In this document: positions 1-9,900 of the stretch, in pieces
How the letters are laid out: each line of letters starts with the position of its first letter
How positions within the stretch are numbered: the first letter of the stretch is position 1
DNA from: Sinosporangium album
GTDB taxonomy: Bacteria > Actinomycetota > Actinomycetes > Streptosporangiales > Streptosporangiaceae
Length of the DNA: 64,000 nucleotides
Assembly: GCF_900100605.1 (NCBI RefSeq)
Contig: NZ_FNCN01000014.1
Location: 120,012-184,011 of the forward strand
Direction: 5' to 3'
The notes under the pieces: generated by a model
Databases searched by the model: none
The model's input: the letters and a program-made list of their open reading frames with translations, nothing else
What the model was told of the DNA's origin: nothing
Translations under genes and position numbers: made by a program

Positions 1-573
1 CTGGGGTTCGTGTTATCGCTGTGGTCGGGGTCGCGGGCGCTGTTCGTGTATGTGGACTTGATCTCGGTGGCCTACGGCCTGGGCGAGGAGCGCGGCATCA
101 TCCGCACCAGGCTCATGTCCTTCGGGCTCTACCTCGTCGCCCTGCTGATCGGCATCACCGTCATGCCGGTGCTGGTGGTCGGGCCGACCCTGCTGTCGGC
201 GGCGCTGCCGAGCCAGGTGGCGTGGATCAGCCTGCTCTACTGGCCGGTCGTGGTCGCCGGCTCGGTGCTGTTCTTGACGCTTCTTTACCATGTCAGCGTG
301 CCTGTGCGCACCCGGTGGTGGCGCGAGTTGCCAGGAGCGGTGCTCGCGTTGTTCATTTGGATTGTGTGCGCCGCCGTACTCCGGGCGGTGCTGGCCGCGT
401 GGTTCAGTCCCCTGTCGGTGTACGGCTCGCTCGCCGCGCCGGTGGCCGTTCTGCTGTGGCTCTACATCACGGCGCTGGCCGTGCTCATCGGGGCCACCCT
501 CAACGCCGAGGTGGACAGGTTGTGGCCGGTGCAGGGGACCGCTCGCACAGGTCGCGGGTCCGCTATCGTCTAG
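1..573 (+). CDS. YihY/BrkB-family inner membrane protein, 3' part
   Basis: The reading frame is already open at base 1, so the start lies outside the window and about 190 C-terminal residues are visible. Several long hydrophobic segments are seen, and the C-terminal stretch has the pattern SLAAPVAVLLWLYITA followed by an acidic GATLNAEVDRL end, which is characteristic of the YihY/virulence-factor BrkB (UPF0761) family. These are polytopic membrane proteins of uncertain biochemical role; older ribonuclease BN naming is not supported. The gene ends 118 bp before glyA, which has its own strong ribosome binding site. No signal of decay is visible in the part present. Confidence 0.85.
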   Translation: MGFVLSLWSGSRALFVYVDLISVAYGLGEERGIIRTRLMSFGLYLVALLIGITVMPVLVVGPTLLSAALPSQVAWISLLYWPVVVAGSVLFLTLLYHVSVPVRTRWWRELPGAVLALFIWIVCAAVLRAVLAAWFSPLSVYGSLAAPVAVLLWLYITALAVLIGATLNAEVDRLWPVQGTARTGRGSAIV

Positions 574-691
574 GACGCGACCGGCGCATCGAGGTGGGGC
601 ACCACCGGGGAGCTGAGACGCGGGGACCGAGCGCCTGGGTCCTCGCGCGACAACCAGGACCATTCGCGGGATATCACATCAAGGAGGGGCA

Positions 692-1939
692 ATGAGCCTC
701 GCTCAGGTAGACCCGGAGATCGCCGGTCTCATCGCCGCTGAGGAGCGCAGGCAGGCCGACACGGTCAAGCTGATCCCTTCGGAGAACTACGTCTCCAAGG
801 CGGTCCTCGAGGCCACCGGCACTGTCCTCACCAACAAATACTCCGAGGGTTACGCGGGCAAGCGCTACTACGAGGGCCAGCAGGTCATCGACCAGGTCGA
901 GACCCTCGCGGTCGAGCGTGCCAAGGCCCTGTTCGGCGTCAACCACGCCAACGTGCAGCCCTACTCCGGTTCGCCCGCCAACCTGGCGATCTATCTCGCC
1001 TTCCTCAAGCCGGGCGACACCGTCCTCGGCATGGGGCTTCCCTTCGGCGGCCACCTCACCCACGGCTGGTCGGTGTCGGCCACCGGCAAGTGGTTCAACC
1101 CGGTCCGCTACAGCGTGCGCCAGGACACCGGCCGCATCGACTTCGACGAGGTCCGCTCCCTCGCGCTGGAGCACCGGCCCAAGCTGATCTTCTGCGGTGG
1201 CACGGCCATCCCGCGCACGATCGACTTCCCGGCCTTCGCCGAGATCGCCCGTGAGGTCGGCGCGGTGCTCGCGGCCGACATCGCCCACATCGCCGGCCTC
1301 GTCGCCGGCGGCGCCCACCCCTCGCCCGTGGGCCACGCCGATGTGATCTCCACCACGACGCACAAGACGCTGCGCGGCCCCCGCGGCGCCATGCTCATGG
1401 CCGACTCCGACGAGCACGCCACCGCTCTCAACAAGGCCGTGTTCCCCGGCCTGCAGGGCGGCCCGCACAACCACACCACCGCGGCCATCGCGGTGGCGCT
1501 CAAGGAGGCCTCGACCGACGCGTTCAAGGCATACGCCCACCAGGTGGTCGCCAACGCCAAGGCCCTCGCCGACGAGCTTCTCGCCCGCGGGTTCGACCTC
1601 GTCTCCGGCGGCACCGACAACCACCTGATCCTGATCGACCTCACCTCCAAGGGCGTCGCGGGCAAGCCCGCCGCCCAGGCGCTCGACCGGGCAGGGCTGG
1701 AGACCAACTACAACTCGGTGCCCTACGACCCGCGCAAGCCGTTCGACCCGTCCGGCATCCGCATCGGCACCCCGTCGGTGACGAGCCGCGGCATGGGCGA
1801 GGCCGAGATGCGCCAGATCGGCGCGTGGATGGACGAGGTCGTCACCGCTCTCGCCAAGGGCGACGCCGAGGATGTCATCGCCCGTGTCCACAGCGAGGTG
1901 AGCGAGCTCACCGCCGGCTTCCCGACTCCGGGGCTGTAG
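692..1939 (+). CDS. glyA: Serine hydroxymethyltransferase
   Basis: Predicted 415-residue cytosolic PLP enzyme that interconverts serine and glycine with tetrahydrofolate, supplying one-carbon units. The PLP-lysine motif is clear (TTTHKTLRGPRG, about residues 225-236), as are the N-terminal IPSENYVSKAV motif and the GGPHNHTTAA segment after it. The length matches the bacterial family. The ATG is preceded by AAGGAGGGG at 681-689, which fixes the start. It is monocistronic as far as seen, followed by a hairpin at 1976-2007. The second copy commonly found in actinomycetes is not in this window. Confidence 0.97.
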   Translation: MSLAQVDPEIAGLIAAEERRQADTVKLIPSENYVSKAVLEATGTVLTNKYSEGYAGKRYYEGQQVIDQVETLAVERAKALFGVNHANVQPYSGSPANLAIYLAFLKPGDTVLGMGLPFGGHLTHGWSVSATGKWFNPVRYSVRQDTGRIDFDEVRSLALEHRPKLIFCGGTAIPRTIDFPAFAEIAREVGAVLAADIAHIAGLVAGGAHPSPVGHADVISTTTHKTLRGPRGAMLMADSDEHATALNKAVFPGLQGGPHNHTTAAIAVALKEASTDAFKAYAHQVVANAKALADELLARGFDLVSGGTDNHLILIDLTSKGVAGKPAAQALDRAGLETNYNSVPYDPRKPFDPSGIRIGTPSVTSRGMGEAEMRQIGAWMDEVVTALAKGDAEDVIARVHSEVSELTAGFPTPGL

Positions 1940-1975
1940 AACCTCCGGGTCCGTTCACCCATACGGTCCGTACGG

Positions 1976-2007
1976 CGGCGCGGGTCTCCCTCGGGAGGTC
2001 CGCGCCG
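1976..2007 (+). terminator. Probable glyA terminator hairpin
   Basis: CGGCGCGG (1976-1983) pairs with CCGCGCCG (2000-2007), with an inner CTCCC/GGGAG stem. It starts 37 bp after the glyA stop. There is no T-run, as is usual for high-GC actinomycete terminators. Confidence 0.5.
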
Positions 2008-2032
2008 TCGGTGTCTTCAGCCCCGTTCCCGT

Positions 2033-2060
2033 GGTCCCGTTGCGGTGGTCCCGTTGCGGT
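2033..2060. repeat. Two tandem 14-bp repeats plus a third degenerate copy
   Basis: GGTCCCGTTGCGGT occurs at 2033-2046 and 2047-2060 with no gap, followed by a degenerate third copy (GGTCCGGTCGCCGT) from 2061. It lies between glyA and the toxin-antitoxin pair. No function is evident. Confidence 0.7.
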
Positions 2061-2161
2061 GGTCCGGTCGCCGTGGCAGGGGTGACGAGGCGCGACTCTA
2101 ATCGCCGCACTCCATGCAAAAACGACGGGACTTTGTTCGCGTAAGCGTCCACGTGGACCAT

Positions 2162-2195
2162 GTGAGTATGACTACATTACCCTCGTGAGTATGAC
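2162..2195 (+). promoter_or_regulatory. Direct-repeat operator over a probable leaderless start
   Basis: GTGAGTATGAC occurs at 2162-2172 and again at 2185-2195. The second copy contains the GTG start of the antitoxin. Between them lies TACATT (2173-2178), placed as a -10 box whose start point would fall on or next to the GTG, and no Shine-Dalgarno sequence precedes the gene. I infer a leaderless transcript with an autoregulatory operator, as expected for a ribbon-helix-helix antitoxin. Confidence 0.45.
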
Positions 2196-2424
2196 CAAGA
2201 AGATCACGATCAGCCTGCCCGACGATCTGGCGGAGGAGGCCCAGCGGTCGGGTAACGCTTCTGGCTATATCGCACATGCCCTGCGCGAACAGCGGAGGAT
2301 CAGAAACGGCATGGCGGCCCTCGACCGCCTGTTCGGGGCCGGCTGGCAGGAGCAGGTCAGCGACTCCGACCGGCGGCGCGCCGAGAGCCTGTTCGACGAA
2401 GCACACCGGCAGGAGGCGGGGTGA
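2185..2424 (+). CDS. Ribbon-helix-helix (CopG/MetJ-type) antitoxin
   Basis: About 79 residues (77 if the ATG at 2191 is used). The N-terminus, KKITISLPDDLAEEAQ, is the beta-strand/helix pattern of ribbon-helix-helix DNA-binding proteins, followed by a charged C-terminal half that would wrap the toxin. Its stop overlaps the start of the next gene by GTGA, indicating translational coupling. Order and coupling fit a type II VapB-like antitoxin that represses its own operon through the direct repeats at the start. The start is ambiguous because no ribosome binding site is present; a leaderless GTG is favoured. Confidence 0.75.
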   Translation: MSMTKKITISLPDDLAEEAQRSGNASGYIAHALREQRRIRNGMAALDRLFGAGWQEQVSDSDRRRAESLFDEAHRQEAG

Positions 2425-2864
2425 GGGCCGATGGGGGAGACGACGGGCTGACCGGCCACATCCTGGACCTCGCGGCCGTCTGGCATTTACTCGACGGCAA
2501 AAGCCAATACGGTCGCGAGATCGTGCGGCAGTCTGTCATGCGCAACACCACGCTGCTGCTGCCCGCCCTCGCCGCCGAGCACCTGGCCGCCATGCGGCCC
2601 GAGCAGGCCGAAGGACTGCTCGCGGTGCCGGTGGTCACCATAGGAGCCCTGACCGAGGCCGACGCCGTCGGCGCGGGCCGGGTCGGGGCGCAGATGCTGG
2701 AGAACCTTCGCAGAGTTCCCCGCGCGGTCGACGCCGAGCTTCCGGCCGTGCTCGCCGGGGCTCATGCCGTACTCCTGTCGGAGGCCCGGGGCGGATGGCG
2801 GGTCATCACCGCGGCACCGTCCCTCTACGACGGGCTCGGCGTGCGCCTGGAGATCCTTCCCTAG
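2421..2864 (+). CDS. PIN-like domain toxin (VapC-type, divergent)
   Basis: 147-residue protein starting at a GTG that overlaps the antitoxin stop. The N-terminal HILDLAAVW resembles the first acidic motif of PIN ribonucleases (usually LDxSAL), the middle LTEADAVGAG matches the LTxxDAxxAG motif, and the C-terminal half has alternating hydrophobic strands ending in VITAAPSLYDGLG. PIN toxins cleave RNA with a Mg-binding acidic cluster; here the last canonical Asp is not in its usual VTxD context, so activity is uncertain. The assignment rests on weak motifs plus position next to an antitoxin. Confidence 0.6.
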   Translation: MRADGGDDGLTGHILDLAAVWHLLDGKSQYGREIVRQSVMRNTTLLLPALAAEHLAAMRPEQAEGLLAVPVVTIGALTEADAVGAGRVGAQMLENLRRVPRAVDAELPAVLAGAHAVLLSEARGGWRVITAAPSLYDGLGVRLEILP

Positions 2865-3122
2865 CGCCGGCGGCGGCTCGGCGGACGTGCGCCGTCCGAC
2901 GGCGGGGTCTCGCTGATTCGCGGCAGTCCACGGGGATCGTTCCGTTGAACGGTTGTACTGGGCCATGCGCCGGCAATGCGATGTCCAGAATCCGATAGAG
3001 GGCGCTTTTCTAGTCGGGTGTTTTTCGCCTCTCGGTCGAGGCTGCGTTTCCATCGGGTGATGTTTAGAACGCGGTAAAGGTGTTTTCCCGCTGGGAGGCG
3101 TGCCCCGGGCCGTATCTCCGCC

Positions 3123-3152
3123 TTAAAGAACAGTCAAGATCGGATACGATCT
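3123..3152 (+). promoter_or_regulatory. Candidate promoter with overlapping dyad
   Basis: TTAAAG (3123-3128) and TACGAT (3145-3150) are separated by 16 bp, and the -10 lies inside the AGATCG-GATA-CGATCT dyad. This would give a leader of about 160 nt for the gene at 3318. Sequence pattern only. Confidence 0.3.
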
Positions 3153-3221
3153 GGGATTTGTTCCGCAAGGAGCGCTCCAGAATCTCTTGATTTTATTTCT
3201 TGCCATTTTACAGCGGTCCAC

Positions 3222-3233
3222 ATATTGCAATAT
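3222..3233. promoter_or_regulatory. 12-bp perfect palindrome upstream of the subtilase-like array
   Basis: ATATTGCAATAT is a perfect 12-bp palindrome in an A/T-rich patch about 85 bp before the start codon at 3318. It is unusual in this GC-rich DNA and is a candidate operator. No regulator family is assigned. Confidence 0.4.
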
Positions 3234-3317
3234 TCACACCGTCGGTCCACGATTCTCCAGCGATTTGTAAGATCAATCACTTCGTCCCGGGCTACCGCCT
3301 GGCGTGAAGGAGATCGT

Positions 3318-6300
3318 GTGTCCAAACCCCCCACGCGATGGCGGGCGGCCTTGACCGGGACCGTCGCCGCCCTCGCTCTCTTGGTGCCCGCGGGTGTGGC
3401 GCAGGCGGCACCCGGCAATGACAAGATCGACAAGACCGTGCTGGGCAAGGGCGAGAAGTCGTTCCTGGTACGGCTGAAGGCGCAGGCCGATCTCACGGCG
3501 GCGCTCAAGGCCACGAGCAAGGCCGACAAGTCCGCGGAGGTGTTCAAGGCCAAGGCCGCGTCGGCGGACGCGTCCCAGGCGGACCTCCGCCGACTGCTCA
3601 CCGACCGCAAGGCGCGGTTCACTCCGTTCTGGGTGGTCAACGTGGTCAGGGTGACGGGTGACGCCGCACTGGCCACGGAGATCGCCAAGTTGCCGGAGGT
3701 GGAGCGCGTCGAGGCCGACCCGGTCGTCACCATGCCCGAGCCCGCGCGCGCAGCCGAGCCCGCCAAGGCGCACGCCAAGGTCGACGCGGTGGAGTGGAAC
3801 ATCGACCGGGTCGAGGCCCCGAAGGTCTGGAACGAGTACGGCGCCCGCGGCGAGGGCGTCGTCGTCGGAAGCATCAGCACGGGCGTGGAGCTCGACCATC
3901 CCGCGCTCGCCGCGCAGTACCGCGGCAGGAAGATCGACGGGACCGTCGATCACAACTACCACTGGTATGACGCGACGCGGACGTGTGCCGGGGGCACCCC
4001 GTGCGACGTGGACGGCGCGGGGACCGGCAACCTGGGCGTTGTGCTCGGGGCGGCGGGCACCGACACCATCGGCGTGGCTCCGAAGGCGACCTGGATGGCC
4101 GCCAAGGCGTGCGGGGTCGGATGGCATTGCTACGCCGGAGACCTGATCGCCGCAGGCCAGTGGATGCTCGCGCCCACCGACCTGTCCGGCCGCAACCCGC
4201 GCCCGGACCTGGCCCCAGACGTCATCGTCAACACCTGGGCCATGCGCAACGACAGCGACAGCCCCGGGGCGGGCTACCACCGCATCTACAAGGAGATCGT
4301 CGACGCGTGGACCGCCGCGGGTATCTTCCCGGCGCTCGACAACGGGTACAGCTATTCGACGACCTGCGGAGCCTCTTACCCTCGGCCCGGCGGCAACGTC
4401 AACGCCTACAGCGCCGGCGCGTTCGACGTCGACAACAAGATCTACTTCCAGTCGGCGCTCGGGCCCGGTGAGAACGGCGAGGTCAAGCCCAACATCGCCG
4501 CGCCGGGCGTCGCCGTACGCACGGCGGCGAAGGGCGGCGGCTACGGAGTGGCGACCGCCACGCATCTCCCGGCCGCCCACGTGGCGGGCGCGGTGGCGCT
4601 GCTGTGGTCCGCGGTGCCGAGCCTGCACCGCGATCTTCCCGGCACCCGGGCGACGCTGGACGGTGGCGCGGTCGACGTCGAGGACACCACGTGCGGCGGC
4701 AGCGCCGCGAAGAACAACGTATGGGGTGAGGGACGCCTCTCCGCCTATGCCTCTGTCCGCGGTGCGTCCCAAAGGGGCGTCGGCGGGCTGCGCGGCAAGG
4801 TCGCCGCTCAGAGCGGGACTCCGCTCGGCGACGCCGTTGTCACCGTCGCCGCTCCGCGTCCCCGCACGGCCGTGACCAAGGCCGACGGCACCTACGAGTT
4901 CCCCCGCCTGGCCGCCGGCGCCCACCAGGTCACGGTGAAGAAGCTGGGGTACGGCGAGGCCACCGCCTCCGTCACCGTGGCGGAGGGCACGCCGACCCTG
5001 CACGACGTACGGCTTGCCGCCGTGCCTGTGCGCACCGTGTCGGGCAAGATCACCGCGGACGGGGAGCCGCAGCAGGGCGCGAACGTCACCGTGGTGGGAA
5101 CGCCGGAGAGCGTCGCGACCGACGCCTCAGGCGCCTACCGCATCGCGGTGCCCGACGGTGACCACCGGCTTCGGGCCACCGTGACGAGCGGCTGTGCCGG
5201 CGCGGCCACCGTGCCGGTCGCGGTGAACGGGGACCTCGTCAAGGACATCGCTCTGCCGCGCCGTGAGGACGCCTTCGGCTACACCTGCTCTATCGGCAGC
5301 GAACCCTTCGTCGGGGGTACGAACCCGGTGAACGACACGATGGGGGCCTACCCGGTCTCTCTGCCGTTCACCTTCCCGTTCTACGACGACGCCTACTCCT
5401 CACTGCGGGTGGGCCGGCAGGGGTACATCGTCTTCGAGCCTTACGGCGACATGATGGAAAACCTTCGTGTTCCCACGTATCTAGGGCGTCAAGGAGCGAT
5501 CTATCCCTACTGGGATGACCTTCTGAAGAACCCGGAGTCCGGCATCTACACCGCCACACTGGGAACGGCGCCCAACCGCACCTTCGTCCTGGAATGGCGT
5601 GACTACTCGGTGCGGGCGGACCCGAACTCCCGCCTCTCCTTCTCGGCTCTCCTTGGTGAGAACGGCTCGATCGAATTCCGCTACCGGGGTGTCACCAACG
5701 CCCACACCGCCGGAGGCAGCGCCACCATCGGCTTCGAAGACGACAAGCGGGGCATCGGCGGAGGTTTCTCCTATTCCTTCAACGAGCCGGTGCTCGTCGA
5801 CGGACAGAGTCTGACGTTCGCCCCATCCAGGCACGGAGTGCTGACCGGCACCGTCACCAACGCCAACGACGGCCAGCCGGTGGCCGACGCGACGGTCAAA
5901 CTCGGCGACCACGTGCTCGTCGCCACGGACGCCAACGGCGGGTTCATCAGGCACGCGCCGGCCGGAGAGCACACGGCCTCGGTCGTGAAGGAGCACTACG
6001 CCACGTTCAACCGCAAGCTCACCGTCGAGGCGGGCAAGCGCACGGCCTTCGAGGCGGCCCTGCCCACCGGCAACGTCAAGGCCGTCAATGGTGAGGTCGA
6101 GCTGGTGATGCCCGCCGGCACGACGAGGAGCGGCGCGTTCACGATCACCAATTCCGGCGCCGCCACCGAGTACACGGTGGTGAACGACACCTCCACCTGG
6201 CTGTCGGTGACCCCGGCGAGCGGCACGCTCGCCCCCGGCGCGTCGGTGACGGTCAACGTCACAGGTAGCAGCGCGGGCCTGCGCCCCGGCGCGTTCCGCA

Positions 6301-6863
6301 CGGCCAGGCTGCTGGTGCGTTCCGTCAGCGCGAGGAAGCCGGACATCGAGATCCCGGTGACCGTGGTGGTGCCCAGGCACAGTGTCGCCGTGGACGCGGG
6401 CGGCTCGCGCGAGGTCACGGACGCCGTGGGCGACCGCTGGAGCGCGGACCGCGCCTACGCGGCGGGCGGCTTCGGCTATGTGGGCGCCCAGAGCCGTACG
6501 CACACCGCGACGGCGGCGATCCGGGGTACGGCGGAGCAGGAGCTGTTCAAGACCGCGCGCGAGGCGATGACGGAGTACCGCTTCGACCAGGTGCCGAACG
6601 GCGTCTACACGGTCGAGCTGGGCTTCGCAGAGACCCGCGCGATGCGGGGCGGGCAGCGGGTGTTCAGCGTGTTGGCCGAGGGCCGGTACGTGGTGCCGGC
6701 ACTCGACCTGGCGCAGGAGGTCGGCGTCAGCGCGGCGACCACCAGGCGCTACACGGTGAAGGTGGCGGACGGGCAGCTCAACCTGCGTTTCGCCCCCCGG
6801 AGCGGCAGCCCTCTCGTCAACGCGATCCGGATTCTCGAGCGCCCCGATAAGACCAGCCCCTGA
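3318..6863 (+). CDS. Secreted multidomain S8 pseudoprotease, paralogue 1
   Basis: 1181 residues from a GTG with GAAGGAG 5 nt upstream. Domains in order: signal peptide ending AQA (about residue 30); I9-like propeptide (45-135); subtilisin fold (160-500); two carboxypeptidase-regulatory-like repeats (505-665); a beta-sandwich beginning at a conserved YTC (675-830); a third regulatory-like repeat (840-915); a BACON-like domain (925-1010); a malectin-like domain (1020-1175). Against the family pattern DTG / GHGTH / GTSMAxPH, this copy has Ser187 for Asp, Ala234 for His and His416 for Ser, and the oxyanion GN is GY. It cannot be a normal serine protease. The conserved fold and added carbohydrate-type modules suggest a secreted binding or scaffold role. 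First of three tandem copies. Confidence 0.85.
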   Translation: MSKPPTRWRAALTGTVAALALLVPAGVAQAAPGNDKIDKTVLGKGEKSFLVRLKAQADLTAALKATSKADKSAEVFKAKAASADASQADLRRLLTDRKARFTPFWVVNVVRVTGDAALATEIAKLPEVERVEADPVVTMPEPARAAEPAKAHAKVDAVEWNIDRVEAPKVWNEYGARGEGVVVGSISTGVELDHPALAAQYRGRKIDGTVDHNYHWYDATRTCAGGTPCDVDGAGTGNLGVVLGAAGTDTIGVAPKATWMAAKACGVGWHCYAGDLIAAGQWMLAPTDLSGRNPRPDLAPDVIVNTWAMRNDSDSPGAGYHRIYKEIVDAWTAAGIFPALDNGYSYSTTCGASYPRPGGNVNAYSAGAFDVDNKIYFQSALGPGENGEVKPNIAAPGVAVRTAAKGGGYGVATATHLPAAHVAGAVALLWSAVPSLHRDLPGTRATLDGGAVDVEDTTCGGSAAKNNVWGEGRLSAYASVRGASQRGVGGLRGKVAAQSGTPLGDAVVTVAAPRPRTAVTKADGTYEFPRLAAGAHQVTVKKLGYGEATASVTVAEGTPTLHDVRLAAVPVRTVSGKITADGEPQQGANVTVVGTPESVATDASGAYRIAVPDGDHRLRATVTSGCAGAATVPVAVNGDLVKDIALPRREDAFGYTCSIGSEPFVGGTNPVNDTMGAYPVSLPFTFPFYDDAYSSLRVGRQGYIVFEPYGDMMENLRVPTYLGRQGAIYPYWDDLLKNPESGIYTATLGTAPNRTFVLEWRDYSVRADPNSRLSFSALLGENGSIEFRYRGVTNAHTAGGSATIGFEDDKRGIGGGFSYSFNEPVLVDGQSLTFAPSRHGVLTGTVTNANDGQPVADATVKLGDHVLVATDANGGFIRHAPAGEHTASVVKEHYATFNRKLTVEAGKRTAFEAALPTGNVKAVNGEVELVMPAGTTRSGAFTITNSGAATEYTVVNDTSTWLSVTPASGTLAPGASVTVNVTGSSAGLRPGAFRTARLLVRSVSARKPDIEIPVTVVVPRHSVAVDAGGSREVTDAVGDRWSADRAYAAGGFGYVGAQSRTHTATAAIRGTAEQELFKTAREAMTEYRFDQVPNGVYTVELGFAETRAMRGGQRVFSVLAEGRYVVPALDLAQEVGVSAATTRRYTVKVADGQLNLRFAPRSGSPLVNAIRILERPDKTSP

Positions 6864-6874
6864 CGTGGCTGCAT

Positions 6875-6899
6875 GGGCCCGCCCGCGACGGGCGGGCCC
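6875..6899 (+). terminator. GC hairpin between paralogues 1 and 2
   Basis: Perfect 11-bp inverted repeat GGGCCCGCCCG (6875-6885) / CGGGCGGGCCC (6889-6899) with a CGA loop, 12 bp after the stop of the first gene. A similar hairpin lies between copies 2 and 3. It may be a terminator or an mRNA-stabilising processing site. Confidence 0.6.
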
Positions 6900-6911
6900 G
6901 GCATTCCGGGG

Positions 6912-6948
6912 GACATTTCCCCCGTTCAAGGAGATCTCATGGTTTCTG
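6912..6948 (+). repeat. 37-bp leader shared with paralogue 3
   Basis: This stretch, covering GACATTTCCCCC, the AAGGAG ribosome binding site and the first codons (ATGGTTTCTG), is identical to 10544-10580 before the third gene. It shows that the duplication unit included the translation initiation region. The first gene does not share it beyond AAGGAGATC. Confidence 0.85.
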
Positions 6949-9900
6949 CCTCCAGGCGATGGCGGACGGCCCTCCTCGGAGCCGCCGCCACCGTTTCCCT
7001 CCTGCTTCCGCAGGGCGTGGCTCAGGCCGCGCCCGGAGCGGACAAGATAGACAAAGCCCTGCGCACGGAGCTGTCCCAGGGCTCCGCCACCTTTCTCGTG
7101 CGGTTGAAAGGCGGAGCCGACCTCAGCGCCGCGGCGCGTGCCAAGAGCAAGGACGACAAGGCGGCGCAGGTCTTCAAGGCCAAAACCTCCCAGGCCGACG
7201 CCGCCCAGGCGGGGTTGCGCCGCCTGCTCACCGAGAAGAAGGCGGAGTTCACCCCGCTGTGGGTCGTCAACGCGGTCAAGGTGACCGGCGACGCCGGCCT
7301 CGCCGCCGAGGTCGCCAAGCTGCCCGAGGTCGAGAGCGTCGAGCCCGACACCGCGGTGAAGACGCTGAACGTCTCCCCGGCCGCCGCCGTGGTCGAGAAC
7401 AAAGAGGCCAAGGACAGAGAGGCCAAGGACAGAGAGGCCAAGGACAAAGAGGTCAAGGCCGCGAAGCCGACGGCCGGCGGGGTCGGGTGGAACCTCGAAG
7501 CGATCGGCGCTCCCAAGGTCTGGAACGAGTACGGCATCCGGGGCGACGGCATCGTGGTGGCGAGCCTCGACAGTGGCGTGAACTCCGACCACCCGGGACT
7601 CCAGTCCCAGTATCGCGGCCGTAAAACGGACGGGACGGTCGACCACAACTACAACTGGTACGACCCCGATGGCAAATGCCCCGGCGATGAGCCGTGCTAC
7701 GCGGGATACCGAGGCCTCCCCAGCCTTGGTGTCATCGTCGGCAGCAACCCCGCCACCGATGACAAGATCGGTGTGGCCCCGGGCGCGACGTGGATCGCGG
7801 CCAGGGGATGCGAGGCGCTGGAGTGCCGCACCTCCACGCTGATCCAGGCGGGGCAGTGGCTGCTCGCGCCGACCGACCTCAACGGGCGCAACCCGCGTCC
7901 CGACCTCGCCCCCGACATCGTCAACAACGAGTGGACCGACTACGCGACCAGCGATTGGTTCGGGCCCGTCGTCGACGCCTGGACCGCGGCGGGCATCTTC
8001 TCCGTCTTCGCGGGCGGGGACAAGGGCACCGCTGGGTGCAACACTGTCCGGTCCCCGGCGAGCGGCGACAACGCCTACAGCGTCGGCAAGATGATCGACA
8101 ACGGTCTGATGCACAACTACTCCAGCCGCGGCACCGGTCCGAACGGCGAGATCAAGCCGAACATCGGGGCGCCGGGCGACGGCGCGAGCCTGTGGATCGG
8201 GAACGAGTTCCAGCGGGTCGGCTCCGTGGCGGCCGCCCACGTCGCGGGCACCGTGGCGCTCATGTGGTCGGCCGCGCCGGCCCTGCGCGGCGATGTCGCC
8301 GCGACCCGTGCGCTTCTTGACCGCACCGCGGTGGATGTGGACGACACCAGCTGCGGCGGCACTCCCGCGAAGAACAACGTGTGGGGTGAGGGCCGTCTGG
8401 ACGCCTACACCGCGGTGCGCGACGCTCCGGTCGGTCCGGCCGGTGGTGTGAAGGGCACGGTCAGTGCGGGCGGGTCGCCCGCGGCGTCGGTGCAGGTGTC
8501 GGTCGCCGGGCCGGTGACGGCCCAGGCCGTCACCGGCCCGGACGGGGCCTTTAATCTTCCGCGCCTGCCCGCCGGCACCTACGAGTTCACTGCGCGCAAG
8601 TACGGCTACGGCGCGAATTCAGCGTCATTGGTGATCGCCGCGGACCAGACGGTTTCGCGTGAGGTGTCGCTGAGCGCGCTGCCGACGCATGTGGTGTCGG
8701 GCACGGTCACCGCGGACGGGAAGCCGGAGACGGGCGCGTCGGTCGCGGTGGAGGGCGCTCCGGCCGCGGCGGTGACGGACGCCGCTGGCCGCTACCGGTT
8801 GACGGTGCCGAGCGGTGACCACGACCTCACCGTGGCGCCGCGCCACGCCAGGTGCGCGGATTCGGCTCTGGCCCGGATCACGGTGAACGGCGACCTCGCC
8901 AAGGATGTGGCGCTGCCGCGCCGGAGCGACACCTTCGGCTACACCTGCACCGTCACCACCGGCGCCTTCGCCACCGGAACCGACAAGCATCCCCAGTCGG
9001 GTGGAGATTTCACCATCGAGCTGCCCTTCGCGTTCCCGTTCTACGGCGGCGCTTACAGGACGGCCTGGGTTCACAAGGATGGATACGTCAGCTTCCAGGG
9101 GCACTCCAACCCGGAGGGCACCGTCCCGATTCCTTCCCCGGGATGGATCGACGCGACCATCTACCCCTTCTGGCACTCCTACCTGTACTCCGGAATGCAG
9201 TACTACACCGCGACCACCGGGACCGCGCCCAACCGCACATTCACCATCGAGTGGCGGGACCTCACGTGGGACACCCTCACGTTGTCGGTGTCCCTCGTGC
9301 TCAGCGAGAACGGCACCATGAGGTTCCACTACAAGGGAGCCGACGCCAGGTTCGCCACCATCGGCATTGAGAACGCCGACGGCACCGATGCCTTCCAGTT
9401 CGTCCGTGAACGGGCGGGGTCGCTGGTCGACAATCAGGTGGTGACGTTCGCCCCGAGCAGGCATGGTCTGCTGACCGGCACGGTGGTGGACGCCAACGAC
9501 CGGAGGCCGCTGGCCGGGGCCACGGTGACGGCCGGTGAGAGCACGATGGTGACCGGTGCCGACGGGGTGTTCGTAGGCCATGTCCCTCCGGGTGACCACC
9601 AGGTGGTGGTGTCCAAGGAGCATTACGGCACGGTCACCCAGACCGCCACCGTCAGGGTGGGGGAGTGGGCCCGCGCGGACGCCTCGCTGGTGACCGGAAG
9701 CGTCAGCGCCTCCGTGAGCGAGGTCGAGCTGGTCACTCCGGTCGGCTCCACCACGAAGGGCACGTTCAAGCTCACGAACCTGGGCACCTCCGCCGCGACC
9801 TACGCGATCGAGGCCGAGCCGGTCCAGCGCTGGCTGAGCGTGTCTCCGGCGAACGGCGAGCTCGCTCCCGGCGCGTCGGTCACCGTGACCGCCACTGCCG

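Larger units (their letters stand above)
2865..3317. other. Long intergenic region, locally A/T-rich
   Basis: 453 bp without a convincing gene. The right half (about 3140-3290) is clearly poorer in G+C than the surroundings. Dyads seen: CCGTTgAACGG (2942-2952), AGATCG-GATA-CGATCT (3137-3152) and ATATTGCAATAT (3222-3233). It probably carries the promoter of the first subtilase-like gene. Confidence 0.6.

Noticed and set aside
5481..8240. 919-codon open frame on the minus strand across pseudoprotease copies 1 and 2
   Set aside because: Antisense shadow of GC-rich coding sequence: Arg/Gly/Asp/Val/His-biased, no motifs, crosses two genes on the other strand.
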